Shown: positions 1 to 8,612, counted from the stretch's first letter. The stretch is DNA of 64,000 nucleotides from CAZCVI01 sp964502145 (GCA_964502145.1 CAZCVI010000025.1:19510-83509); one strand, 5' to 3'. Numbers and translations are program-made. The notes: generated from the letters alone by a model not told the origin.

Positions 1-972
1 TAAAACGTTTTGGTAGTAACCGCGAAACACCGCCCAGCGAACCGACGATACGTCGCGTACTTCAGGGTATAGATGCAGATAAATTCGACCAAGTGATAGG
101 CGAGTGGCTATTAGAGCAGCAGGTATTTAAATCCGGGACGGGTTTGAATGGATGCGCCATTGCCATAGACGGTAAAACCGTTCGTGGTAGCCATAATGGA
201 AATCAAAAAGCCATTCACCTCTTAGGCGCCGTGATACATAAAGAAGGGGTGGTAATTGCCCAGGAAAGGGTGGATGAGAAGACCAATGAGATCAAGCATG
301 TTAAGCCTTTATTAGAAAAAATTGATATCAAAGGTGTGGTGGTAACAGCAGATGCGTTGCACACCCAAAAAGAGATTGCCAATTTTTTGGTGAAGGAAAA
401 GAAAGCGGACTATCTATTTACTGTCAAAGGAAATCAGCCAGCCTTATTGCAAGATATAAAAAGTATTGATATAAAAAAAAAACTCCAAATCCAAACCAGA
501 TTACGAGACCTTTGAAAAAGGACACGGGCGTATTGAAATCCGTCGAATCTGGGTAAGCAGTGAACCGGGAATATGGGATTGTTGTGATTTTCCACATGCC
601 CAGCAATTTTTCTTGGTAGAGAGAGAGAGGAAAATGACAAGCCAGAAAGGTGAAAATAAGGCCACTTCTGTAGAACTCGCTTATGGCGTGACCAGTTTGA
701 AACCAGAGAAAGCCTCAGCTGAGCGATTACTTGAATTAAATCGGGGGCATTGGGAAATAGAAAATAGAGTCCACTGGGTTAGGGATGTCACGTATGATGA
801 AGATCGTTGCCGTATCCGCACTAAAAATGGGCCAAGTAATATGGCCTCTATCAGAAATCTGGCGATCAGTATTCTTAGACTGATGGGATATCGGTATATT
901 CCGGATGCCCAAAGGGTATTAACTTATTGCAGTGAAAGAAAAGAGATTTTCTATTTTCTGGGAGTAAAGTAA
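1..972 (+). pseudogene. ISAs1-family transposase, 5'-truncated by window edge and frameshifted
   Basis: The reading frame is already open at base 3 and gives the typical ISAs1 N-terminal stretch (RFGSNRETPPSEPTIRR), so the start lies to the left of the window. The DDE catalytic domain follows: AIDGKTVRGS carries the first Asp, VVTADALHTQ the second, and the C-terminal GHWEIENRVHWVRDV is the family signature with the Glu. The frame breaks at an A10 run (473-482): the upstream frame stops at 515, while the conserved sequence continues one frame over (PDYETFEKGHGRIEIRR onward) to a stop at 972. This is either a dead copy, a homopolymer sequencing error, or slippage-dependent expression. I could not identify the right terminal inverted repeat. 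Confidence 0.88.
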
Positions 973-1183
973 AATCTGTAACAGGAAGGTTGTGCGGTAG
1001 CAAGGTGTTGGAAGTGAGAAAAGAATGATACATAATTTTGGAAAACCAAGCATTGAAGCAGTTTAAACTGTCAGGTTGGATGAGCGTTATGAGTAAAAAA
1101 ATAAATTGAAAAAATCTCCATTGGGAAAAGAGGAGAAAAGCAAAAAGAAAATGACGCATCCTTGATTTAGGACTCTAAAACGC

Positions 1184-1212
1184 TTGACTATAAAAAAGAA
1201 AAAGGTTATAAT
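1184..1212 (+). promoter_or_regulatory. sigma70-type promoter of the sulfotransferase-like gene
   Basis: TTGACT at 1184-1189 and TATAAT at 1207-1212 are separated by exactly 17 nt. They lie 69 nt upstream of the start codon at 1281, which has a GAGGAG ribosome-binding site. Confidence 0.7.
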
Positions 1213-1280
1213 AAAAAATTAATTTATCAAGCTATAGTCTGATCAATTTGCAAAATTAAAATCTATTTCGAGGAGAAACT

Positions 1281-2129
1281 ATGGACATCAATCAAAAAAA
1301 CATGGCATTTGTTACAGGTACTGGTCGTTGCGGCACTGCTACAATTGCAACAATTCTTTCAAAAGCAAAGAATTCTATTGTAATGCATGAGGGGAAGGTT
1401 GAACCCCCCATGGATAAGGAAATATTCTGCATAAAACCTTTGTTTGTAGAAAATCTGGAAGCCTATTTAAACCCAAATTCTGCTGAAGATATCTTAAATA
1501 GAAAGCTAGTCCCACAGTTAAATGAGTTATCTCTAAAATTTCAAAAAATTGAACATTTTTGTGATGTTGCCTTTTATTATTCACCATTTGTAAGCGTGAT
1601 TCCTAATATTTTTTCAAAATGCCGCTTGGCAATTATTGTCCGTGATGGGCGCCATTATGTACGATCTTCAACTACGACTCAAGTTCCAGATCCAAAGCCA
1701 ATTGGTTATGGGCCTGCAGATTCAATAACCTGTATAAAATCTCCAAGTCTTTTCAAGGGACGTTTACGACCTATTGAAAATTCCGATCTCCACAATGTAT
1801 GGTCAACATTAACTCCATTTCAAAAAAATTCATGGGTGTGGGCAGAAACAAATAGAATACTACTTGATCAAATTTCAAAATTAGATACCTCTACCTATAA
1901 AATATTCTATTTTGAAGAGCTGTTTTCCAATTCCGACAGTATTCAAACCTTGTTAAAATTTCTCGGCTTTAAGTACATCGACCCAGCAGAAATAAATAAT
2001 GTCTTAACTAAAAAACTAAATGCCCGTGAAATTAAAACACTCAGCCATCCAGATCAATGGACCATAGACATGAAAAATCAGTTTAATACAATTGCCGGAG
2101 ATATGATGACAAAATTGGGATACTATTAA
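1281..2129 (+). CDS. sulfotransferase-like P-loop protein
   Basis: A 282-aa protein with the PAPS-type sulfotransferase fold signature: an N-terminal strand followed by the phosphosulfate-binding loop GTGRCGT (about residues 13-19), and a second motif IVRDGRHYVRSS (around residue 120) resembling the 3'-phosphate-binding Arg/Ser element. Such enzymes transfer sulfate from PAPS to hydroxyl or amino groups of carbohydrates or small molecules; the substrate cannot be told from sequence. It is monocistronic, has its own consensus promoter and a GAGGAG ribosome-binding site, and is convergent with the RiPP-type cluster that follows. It is AT-rich compared with the housekeeping genes to the right, which may indicate transfer. 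Family assignment is good; activity is inferred. Confidence 0.75.
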   Translation: MDINQKNMAFVTGTGRCGTATIATILSKAKNSIVMHEGKVEPPMDKEIFCIKPLFVENLEAYLNPNSAEDILNRKLVPQLNELSLKFQKIEHFCDVAFYYSPFVSVIPNIFSKCRLAIIVRDGRHYVRSSTTTQVPDPKPIGYGPADSITCIKSPSLFKGRLRPIENSDLHNVWSTLTPFQKNSWVWAETNRILLDQISKLDTSTYKIFYFEELFSNSDSIQTLLKFLGFKYIDPAEINNVLTKKLNAREIKTLSHPDQWTIDMKNQFNTIAGDMMTKLGYY

Positions 2130-2244
2130 CGACCCAATTATTTTGTTATCATTTTCTTAAATATAGATGGTCTAAGATAGTGTAAAATTTAATTTCTTAA
2201 AACATCGGGCTATTTTCCTTTTGTAAATGCGAGAAATATTGTTC

Positions 2245-3147
2245 TTATTCCCATATACCGGTTCGAGGATCATAGCGACAGCATGGAAATTTGGCATAGA
2301 GATAATCTTTCTCCTTTATGGCTGATACCCTGCAATCAAAGCAGTTATAGCGATACTCGCACACATCACAGGATTCTATTTTATCTTTTGTCAACTCCCA
2401 GTATTCCTTAAACTTACAAAATATAATCATATCTCTTATTTCATTATCCAAGATATTGCCGAGACTCATATTAAACCAAAGACAAGGCTTTATACTTCCA
2501 TCCACATCTATGGCAACCTTATTTCCCCAACAAGAGTTAAATGCTTGGCTATAAAAAAATGAAAAGGAATCCGTGTTCATTTTTTCCCTAGTTACACTTA
2601 ACTCAACGTTTAGAGTTGAAATGAGGTCTATTTTGAGTTCAGTCAAATGGTTTATATAATCGTCATCAACATGCCCTCTGAAAAGTATCGTAAATTTTGA
2701 CGCTGAGATTTCCTTTGTTATTTTTTCGATGGCACTCCATTCGCTTAAGGGATTGCCACCAGTAATCAATACCTGTTCTATTGGGATGGTTTTAAATTGA
2801 TCAATAATATTCTCCAAAACCTGATCTGAAATCTTCCCATCACCTTTAAAACAGGAACATATTTCCCCACAATTCTTGCAATCATCCTGACAAAATCCAG
2901 TTAATCTTATTTGCAATTGCCGAATCCTTAATTTCTCACTGTATTTTTTCAAAGAAACTTCAAACTTAAAAGGAATAACACCTTCTGTTTCATAGGCGAG
3001 TTTTTTATCCTTAAGTTGTTCCTTAAATTGTTCAACACTACCTTCAGGAATTATTTGGAAGATTCGTCCTTTTAATAAATCCACTAAAACCCAGTTTTTT
3101 ATCCCTTTAACCTTTTGGACAAAAGGACTAAGTCTCAGTTTTTTCAT
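2245..3147 (-). CDS. radical SAM/SPASM-like peptide maturase, compact
   Basis: A 300-aa protein; the ATG at 3147 is chosen because GGAGG lies 8 nt upstream and the codon overlaps the preceding TGA as ATGA. Residues 15-60 resemble a small RiPP-recognition (PqqD-like) domain. The radical SAM cluster motif C86-x3-C90-x2-C93 is intact and is followed at once by two more Cys (C97, C99). LITGGNPL is a GGE-like SAM-binding motif with Asn in place of Glu. The C-terminal part has SPASM-like cysteines (SIKPCLWF, then CDVCEYRYNCFDC) and ends in CCRYDPRTGIWE, a tail I associate with SPASM maturases. The core is short for a full barrel. Translational coupling to the propeller gene and the upstream precursor point to peptide modification. 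Confidence 0.75.
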   Translation of the reverse strand: MKKLRLSPFVQKVKGIKNWVLVDLLKGRIFQIIPEGSVEQFKEQLKDKKLAYETEGVIPFKFEVSLKKYSEKLRIRQLQIRLTGFCQDDCKNCGEICSCFKGDGKISDQVLENIIDQFKTIPIEQVLITGGNPLSEWSAIEKITKEISASKFTILFRGHVDDDYINHLTELKIDLISTLNVELSVTREKMNTDSFSFFYSQAFNSCWGNKVAIDVDGSIKPCLWFNMSLGNILDNEIRDMIIFCKFKEYWELTKDKIESCDVCEYRYNCFDCRVSAIKEKDYLYAKFPCCRYDPRTGIWE

Positions 3148-4250
3148 TCCGTAATCCTCCACTTTTCCAGGAAATATTCTTCCTCGTTGTCATTTACCAA
3201 GTATATAAAACCATTGGAAGAGTAAATAGAACGAGTAGGTTGCCCTCTTCTTAGAGTAAATATTCTATAAAAACAGGGAAACTTAACTTTACCTAACAAT
3301 TCAAGGTCGTAGTTAAAGTAATCGCCATCTACCAACCCGCTACAATCAGTGCTGTAACCTTCTCGTCGTATCACAACAAAGCCCTTTTCAAGAGGTATCG
3401 CTTTAGTTGCAGGTTGTATCCAATCGGTCAAAATCTTTTTATCCATAGTCCGCCTCGTTGGACTTTGTTCGGATAACCATAGATTTTTAATTTCTTTCGG
3501 AACTTTTTTTATGCTTACATTTAGACGTACTTTCTTAATAATCTTCCCATTTAAATCAAAAACTATCACCGTATAGGTATTCATGTTAATAAAGTAAATT
3601 CTATTACTATTTCGATAATACTTGTAAAAATACTCAAATTCGGGACTATTTCCGATTATCAACCTTGGTTCAAAAACTTTAATAGGGGCTATACTATGAA
3701 TTTTTTTTCTTGTTAATCCAGGAAAAGTAACCAGTTCTATAGAAACAGACGCCTTATCCTTTTCAATAGATATCTTAGAACCAATAAAATACTCTCCACC
3801 TTTTATAAATGTTATGGGAAGGTAACTTGGTATATTTACAAATTTTACAAAGCAGAAGTTTTTATCAAAAATATTTACCCTTTTCTGGAGATTATCTGGG
3901 ACCAATATTGCGTTAACAGTGGAGAAAAATTGAGAACCTCCGCCGAGATCTGAAGGACCTTGGCCGATACAAAATGTTTTATCACTCAGAAAGTTTAGTT
4001 CCGAGTCATATTTCCGTACGATAGGAATTTCTTGTCCCTTCATAGTGAGACCATTAATATACACGTTATTATTATCCAAAAAAACTGAAGGATAACCGAT
4101 GTCCGAAATAACAGCGCTCTTCACTTTTTCATGCACAATCTCTAATACATTATTTTTTTCTTCGATAAGAATTTCCCTAGATACCGAATTACTACAATGA
4201 TTCGAGAAAAGTAGCAATAGTATCGCAAGTTTCAGCAGATGATTTTTCAT
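3144..4250 (-). CDS. exported six-bladed beta-propeller protein of the RiPP-type cluster
   Basis: A 368-aa protein. The ATG at 4250 follows GGGAGG and starts MKNHLLKLAILLLLF, a signal peptide; the Cys in FSNHCSN could be a lipidation site but the lipobox is poor. The remainder shows repeated strand patterns and the phrase FCIGQGPSDLGG, typical of the six-bladed propeller (BF3-like/NHL) lipoproteins common in Bacteroidota and related phyla. It overlaps the radical SAM gene upstream by 59 nt and the second radical SAM gene downstream by 4 nt, so all three must be co-translated. Function unknown; being exported while its neighbours are cytoplasmic, it may bind or display the mature peptide or provide self-protection. 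That role is inference. Confidence 0.7.
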   Translation of the reverse strand: MKNHLLKLAILLLLFSNHCSNSVSREILIEEKNNVLEIVHEKVKSAVISDIGYPSVFLDNNNVYINGLTMKGQEIPIVRKYDSELNFLSDKTFCIGQGPSDLGGGSQFFSTVNAILVPDNLQKRVNIFDKNFCFVKFVNIPSYLPITFIKGGEYFIGSKISIEKDKASVSIELVTFPGLTRKKIHSIAPIKVFEPRLIIGNSPEFEYFYKYYRNSNRIYFINMNTYTVIVFDLNGKIIKKVRLNVSIKKVPKEIKNLWLSEQSPTRRTMDKKILTDWIQPATKAIPLEKGFVVIRREGYSTDCSGLVDGDYFNYDLELLGKVKFPCFYRIFTLRRGQPTRSIYSSNGFIYLVNDNEEEYFLEKWRITE

Positions 4251-5565
4251 CTTCAACCTCCCTAAGTGATAAATAATCCAGCATTAATTTTTTTAGATTA
4301 GCTCTAAATGTTAGACAGTCAGTTTTCTTTATAAACAATCGTCCATTGCGTCCTTGACTTGCATAACAGAAAGAGCATTCGGAAACGCAATCACATTCCC
4401 AGCATTTCCTTTTTTCTATCTCTTTTTTCCATGTGTTCAATATAATTTTTATTCTATTAATATCGTATCCACAATCACAATTGCCAATTGAAAAGCTTTC
4501 ATCCATCTTTTCACAAATATGAAATTTACCGTCTACATCAATAAATAACCGCAAGCCACCTGGAAAACAAGCCGCAGAAAAAGAATTGGAAAATGAGCGG
4601 ATAAATGTCCCTGATCCCCTAAAATATTTTTCAATAGGATATGAAACAATTTTTTTGTAAAACCAATTGCACTGTTGTAACTGAGATTTTTTTTGTTCCG
4701 ACTGGATATTTTTCCCTTCCATCCATTTTTTCTTAAGATCATTATCTAAACTACTCAGATTCACGTTATTAATTCTAATCACGTCTTCATTAAATATTTC
4801 TGGCCGGGACAAAAAAAAGCTTTCAATTTTAGTTAAATCATGAAAAGGATGAATCGTAACATAGAAACGTATTTTTTTTTTAAAATATTCGGGAAAGATA
4901 TTGTAAATAAATTCAACATTTTGTATTATTTTATCAAAGCTTCCTTCTCCAACTGCATTTACTCTAAAGCGGTCATGCTCCTCCTTGGGACCATCAAGAC
5001 TGATGTCAAGGGAAATATCTTCTTCGACGAATTTTTTTATCCTCTCAGGTGTCAATAATACGCCATTGGTGGTAAGAGTAAATTCGATTTCAAAATTATT
5101 TTTAGTATTGGTATTCTTTGCATATTCAATTGCCTGAATAATGGTTTCATATTCCAACAAACCCTCACCACCATAAAAGCCAATAATAATTTTTTCAGAA
5201 TTTCCAGTGCGAGATTTCAAATTTATTGTCTTAAAAAAAAAGTCTATTGCTTTCTTTGCAGTAATAATCGACATTCTTTTTGGTTGATGGACTCTTCTTG
5301 AATTGTAAATGCCACTGAAGGCACAGTAGCTGCACCGAAGGTTACAATTTTGCGTAATTTGTAATGTTAATATTTTCACATTACTAAGATTATTTTTTAT
5401 GCTCTCATCAGAAATATCCTCGTTAAATTTTTTCTTGATGTTTTCAATAAGAAACGTGTCTGATGGTTCAAATATTTTTTCAATCTCTATTCCTATGCTT
5501 TTTGGAGTAATTAATCCAATATTTTTTCCGAGTATATATTTTTCTTTTTGTGAACATACAATCAT
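4192..5565 (-). CDS. radical SAM/SPASM peptide-modifying enzyme
   Basis: A 457-aa protein with the canonical radical SAM cluster C74-x3-C78-x2-C81 (CNLRCSYC), a GGEG motif (IGFYGGEGLLEY) and the TTNG/SLDGP strands of the anaerobic sulfatase-maturase/RiPP-maturase branch. The C-terminal third has the SPASM auxiliary-cluster cysteines (AACFPGG, FHICEK, then CWECDCVSECSFCYASQGRNG, positions about 345-410). The N-terminal 65 residues could be a recognition domain. Enzymes of this branch install thioether or C-C crosslinks on ribosomal peptides. It starts 101 nt downstream of the 46-aa candidate precursor, separated by a strong stem-loop, and is the first of three overlapping genes. Family is firm; substrate is inferred from position. 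Confidence 0.85.
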   Translation of the reverse strand: MIVCSQKEKYILGKNIGLITPKSIGIEIEKIFEPSDTFLIENIKKKFNEDISDESIKNNLSNVKILTLQITQNCNLRCSYCAFSGIYNSRRVHQPKRMSIITAKKAIDFFFKTINLKSRTGNSEKIIIGFYGGEGLLEYETIIQAIEYAKNTNTKNNFEIEFTLTTNGVLLTPERIKKFVEEDISLDISLDGPKEEHDRFRVNAVGEGSFDKIIQNVEFIYNIFPEYFKKKIRFYVTIHPFHDLTKIESFFLSRPEIFNEDVIRINNVNLSSLDNDLKKKWMEGKNIQSEQKKSQLQQCNWFYKKIVSYPIEKYFRGSGTFIRSFSNSFSAACFPGGLRLFIDVDGKFHICEKMDESFSIGNCDCGYDINRIKIILNTWKKEIEKRKCWECDCVSECSFCYASQGRNGRLFIKKTDCLTFRANLKKLMLDYLSLREVEDEKSSAETCDTIATFLESL

Positions 5566-5588
5566 TTTTATTTGCCTTGTTTCATGGA

Positions 5589-5630
5589 ATTTTCGTGTAT
5601 AAAAATACTTATTTTTTTATACACGAAAAT
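5589..5630 (-). terminator. 17-bp AT-rich stem-loop between precursor and maturase genes
   Basis: Bases 5589-5605 and 5614-5630 are perfectly complementary (17 bp) around an 8-nt loop. Lying between the small precursor gene and the first radical SAM gene, it can act as an attenuator or mRNA-stabilising hairpin giving more precursor than enzyme transcript. There is no long U-run after it, so strong intrinsic termination is uncertain. Confidence 0.6.
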
Positions 5631-5666
5631 CCTTGTTCTGCTGTCAAAAAAAATTAAAAATAATTT

Positions 5667-5807
5667 CTAGTTTACCATGAAATCGTCATCATTTCCTTTG
5701 GTACCACACCAATCACTACAGGATTTTTCATGCCCAGCCAAAATATCTTTTAAATTTTCATCATTAACAATACCTACATTTTTTTTACTTGTTTGTTCTA
5801 TTATCAT
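5667..5807 (-). CDS. candidate radical-SAM-modified RiPP precursor peptide (46 aa)
   Basis: The ATG at 5807 is preceded by AGGAGG at 5815-5820, so this 46-residue frame is preferred over a 62-residue extension. It begins MIIEQTSKKNVGIV, a Lys/Glu-rich leader-like part, reaches DILAG near residue 25, and ends with a Cys-Asp-Gly-rich segment containing CSDWC (a C-x3-C pair) and an acidic DDDF tail. Length, a leader followed by a Cys-containing core, a consensus promoter of its own, and position directly upstream of two radical SAM proteins are the usual signs of a RiPP substrate. I do not recognise the family. The Ala-Gly before HEKSC is a plausible leader cleavage point. Only one copy of the peptide is visible. 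Confidence 0.7.
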   Translation of the reverse strand: MIIEQTSKKNVGIVNDENLKDILAGHEKSCSDWCGTKGNDDDFMVN

Positions 5808-5826
5808 TTTAAATCCTCCTTTTATA

Positions 5827-5855
5827 ATTATAGAGTAAAACGTTTCAAATGTCAA
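5827..5855 (-). promoter_or_regulatory. consensus sigma70 promoter of the RiPP precursor
   Basis: On the minus strand, TTGACA (5850-5855) and TATAAT (5827-5832) are separated by 17 nt, a perfect consensus. The predicted start of transcription falls at about 5820, right at the AGGAGG ribosome-binding site, so the 5' leader would be very short. Confidence 0.8.
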
Positions 5856-6149
5856 GGAATATTTAATTTTTTTTTAAAATAATTTCTTCTCAGAAATACA
5901 CCAGAAAGTAGCATCTAATTATTTATTTTCTCAGTTTATTAATATGGCGAGACACCGCCTACACTTTCCCCAGATGAGACGATGCGCAGAACATCTCTAC
6001 CACTTATTTTTTTATTACTTGACATTTAGGCTTATAATCTATTATTATCTGTCTTACAAACCAAAAAGGAAACTCTGTTATTGGTGGGCAAACAACCATT
6101 TTTTGTTTGATTGTTGCCTTTCTCGGTCTCTTTAATGATTGGCCTGACT

Positions 6150-6464
6150 CAATGATGGTTTGGTTTGATTCATTGATGGTTTAATGGCGCACAGTCGTGT
6201 TTACATTGCACTCAATGATGTCTCCCAATATTTCAGTGATGTTTTGGTTTGACGCAATGATGTCGCCGAGTGGTTTGGTGATCTGGCAACTCCTATCCAT
6301 TATGCCGCAATCCCACTTGGACACGCCAACACGCCACACAACCATGTCGCCACCCGACTTGAACACCAAAAAATTCCACACAATCATGTCGCCACTCTAC
6401 ACCGTCTCATTGTAACTCCACTTTGTCCCAGTGAAACACCACACAACCATATATGAAGTCGAAA
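6150..6464. repeat. degenerate 21-nt tandem array, about 15 units
   Basis: Counting every 21 nt from 6150, units begin CAATGATGG, CATTGATGG, CAGTCGTGT, CAATGATGT, CAGTGATGT, CAATGATGT and so on, and later CAACCATGT and CAATCATGT. A 42-nt super-period alternates CAATNATGTCGCC-type units with a second type. The minus strand is open for 68 codons across the array (7-residue steps such as GDMIVWN, GDMVVWR, GDIIASN), but stops interrupt it. The rest of 5856-6569 has no gene I can support. The repeats could be transposase-binding sites at a transposon end (IS21-like ends carry repeated sites) or a decayed heptapeptide-coding minisatellite. Confidence 0.75.
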
Positions 6465-6569
6465 CTGGCTCTACAGGCGGATGAACAGTCAGTCCGATAT
6501 TTTCCTTGCCTATCTTCCACGAACTCACCCGGAACGTTTTTTCAAGCGTGATTCCCAAGAAGAGGCCTT

Positions 6570-8231
6570 TTATTTATGCAACGCCTTTTTTACTGCCAAA
6601 CCAAGCTGCTCCAATGTGCAGGGTTTTTTTATGTAATCACCAGCCCCTAACCGTTGGGCCTCTTTCACGCGATCGGTTTCGGAAAAACCACTGACAATCA
6701 ACACTCTGGCATTCGTACAGATTTCATGCATTTTTTTATACGTGTCCAATCCATCCATACCCTCTCCCATAATCATATCCAAAATAGCCAGATCAAAACG
6801 AACCGTGCCACTCTGGCATAAATCGATTGCCTCTTCACCGGAATTAACGGTATGCACCCGATACCCCAATTTTATCAGTAAATTGGAGGTCACTTCCCGT
6901 TGCTCCTCGCCATCATCCACTACCAGGATATGTTCCCCATTGCCCATGTACCTTTGAATGGATATAGGCCGCTCATCTTCTGGATGGGGATTGGTCACGG
7001 CAGAGACAGGGAAATAAAGTTCGAAAGTAGAACCTTTCCCCTTACGACTTTCATAATTAATATAGCCATCATGGTCCTGCACTGTTCCCCAAACCACGGC
7101 CATACCGAGACCACCACCACTCTTGTTCAGCATTTTGCGATTATAAAAAGGTTCGAATATCTTTTCCCTATCCTCGGCATCAAACCCAATCCCATCATCA
7201 GAAACAACCAACACGACATAATCCTCCAGATTAAAATCCCCGGCGGTTTTACTGGGATAAAGGTTTAAGGTGGAAATAGAAATTTTGCCGCCATCGGGCA
7301 TAGATTCGGCAGCATTGGTCACGAGGTTCATCAATGCTTTTTCCAGATGGTTCTTAGAACCGTTAATATTAAATAAACCGGGTTCCAAGGATACTTCGAC
7401 CCGGATATTGGGATAATGATGGGTTAGGTTCTCGTATTCGGGGGATTTAAGATAGTGTTGCACGACTTCATTTAAATGGGCAACCTGCCGGGTGCGAACT
7501 CCGCGCCGGGCTAAAGTTAAAAGATCATCGACTACGGCTGCGGCTTTTTGCCCGGAACGTTTGATGGTTTGAATCGGTCGACACAATGGATCATCGGGAG
7601 CGAGGCGGGTTAACAATAAATCGGGATATCCCACTACAGCGCTAAGGACATTGTTTAAATCATGGGCAATCCCCCCGGCTAAACGACCAATGGCTTCCAT
7701 TTTTTCATATTGAATCAGTTTCTCTTCCAAACGGCGATTCTCCTGCTCGGCTTCCCTGCGCTCGGAAATATCCCGCATGACGCCAAGAAAAGCAACGACT
7801 TCACCACCAGAGATCACTGGGTTAGAGGTGATTTCTACAGCGAAGGGGCGCCTGTTTTGAGGCATAAACATCGTTTCAATGGTAGTGGTCTCTTTTGAAA
7901 CCACAGCACTTTTCAAACGTTGCAAGGTTCGGGAATACTCAATGCGTTTGGCAAAAAACTTGGCAATGGACTGCCCTACTTCCTGGCTGGCATCATATCC
8001 CCCGAACTCTTTTAACACGGGACTGCAATACTCCAGTATGCCCTCGATGGAAACACGAAAGATAACATCCTTTATTCCCTCAACCATGGCTTTGAAATCT
8101 TCATTACTCTGAGGGATTGGGCCCGGTTTGGGTTCGGTCTCGGTTTTATCCGCACTGGTAATCCGGTTGCGCAACACGTCCAGTTCGGCCAACAACTGCT
8201 CTCTGGATACTTCTTTTTTGTCGCTATTCAT
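6570..8231 (-). CDS. PAS-domain hybrid sensor histidine kinase with C-terminal receiver
   Basis: A soluble 553-aa sensor kinase. Residues about 43-160 form a PAS domain (FRVSIEGILEYCSP to VMRDISERRE), followed by a coiled linker, a HisKA domain with the phosphorylated His190 in GGIAHDLNN, an HATPase domain (DDGIGFD, GGGLGMAVVWG), and a receiver domain with an intact Asp in LAILDM. No transmembrane segment is present, so the signal is cytoplasmic. The ATG at 8231 is preferred over an in-frame GTG at 8237; GAGG lies 10 nt upstream of it. No response regulator gene is adjacent, so its partner is elsewhere or the receiver is terminal. Transcribed alone. Confidence 0.88.
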   Translation of the reverse strand: MNSDKKEVSREQLLAELDVLRNRITSADKTETEPKPGPIPQSNEDFKAMVEGIKDVIFRVSIEGILEYCSPVLKEFGGYDASQEVGQSIAKFFAKRIEYSRTLQRLKSAVVSKETTTIETMFMPQNRRPFAVEITSNPVISGGEVVAFLGVMRDISERREAEQENRRLEEKLIQYEKMEAIGRLAGGIAHDLNNVLSAVVGYPDLLLTRLAPDDPLCRPIQTIKRSGQKAAAVVDDLLTLARRGVRTRQVAHLNEVVQHYLKSPEYENLTHHYPNIRVEVSLEPGLFNINGSKNHLEKALMNLVTNAAESMPDGGKISISTLNLYPSKTAGDFNLEDYVVLVVSDDGIGFDAEDREKIFEPFYNRKMLNKSGGGLGMAVVWGTVQDHDGYINYESRKGKGSTFELYFPVSAVTNPHPEDERPISIQRYMGNGEHILVVDDGEEQREVTSNLLIKLGYRVHTVNSGEEAIDLCQSGTVRFDLAILDMIMGEGMDGLDTYKKMHEICTNARVLIVSGFSETDRVKEAQRLGAGDYIKKPCTLEQLGLAVKKALHK

Positions 8232-8285
8232 ATTCACATTGCCTCTTAAACCACTATTTCTTTTTACTATTCTATGGGTTATTTT

Positions 8286-8606
8286 CTAATCAAAATTCTT
8301 TCTAGGAAACAAGAAACAGGCTGGAATCACATTGTAGCGGCAGTAAACGATGGCACGTCCAATACTCCCATAGATCATGGGAATGTCGGGCGATGAGCCT
8401 ATATGCCTAACATTAAATAATTCCATGGTGAGATTATAAAGGGAATCCTTGTCCATTGCAATAGGCATATTTTTTTTTCTGAGAATTATCTGAGAATTAG
8501 CAGGTTTGATTGTCATATTGCCGGGGAGTTCCAAACTGCTTGGACTGGGAGATGGGATGTCCTGAAAATTTTTTTGGATAGTATTGATTATTAAATTTCT
8601 TTCCAC
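8286..8606 (-). CDS. doubtful small hypothetical protein (106 aa)
   Basis: An open frame from a GTG at 8606, with no ribosome-binding site and no recognised domain. Its start lies within the plus-strand promoter of the DUF2911 gene, which counts against it. The composition (GSSPDIPMIYGSIGRAIVYC) is not obviously non-protein. It fills an otherwise empty gap before the histidine kinase gene. I list it only as a possibility. Confidence 0.25.
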   Translation of the reverse strand: MERNLIINTIQKNFQDIPSPSPSSLELPGNMTIKPANSQIILRKKNMPIAMDKDSLYNLTMELFNVRHIGSSPDIPMIYGSIGRAIVYCRYNVIPACFLFPRKNFD

Positions 8607-8612
8607 TATAAT
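8584..8612 (+). promoter_or_regulatory. sigma70-type promoter of the DUF2911 gene
   Basis: TTGATT (8584-8589) and TATAAT (8607-8612) with a 17-nt spacer, 39 nt before the ATG at 8652; GGAGAA lies just before that start. Confidence 0.65.

Noticed and set aside
5944..6135. 63-aa open frame
   Set aside because: No ribosome-binding site, low-complexity Tyr/Leu-rich product, no homology signal.
6197..6415. plus-strand 72-aa open frame across the 21-nt array
   Set aside because: No ribosome-binding site, and the opposite strand is equally open; openness follows from the 21-nt period.
6481..6633. short plus-strand frame starting MNSQSDIFLAYL
   Set aside because: No ribosome-binding site and it runs into the 3' end of the histidine kinase gene; possible debris but not supportable.
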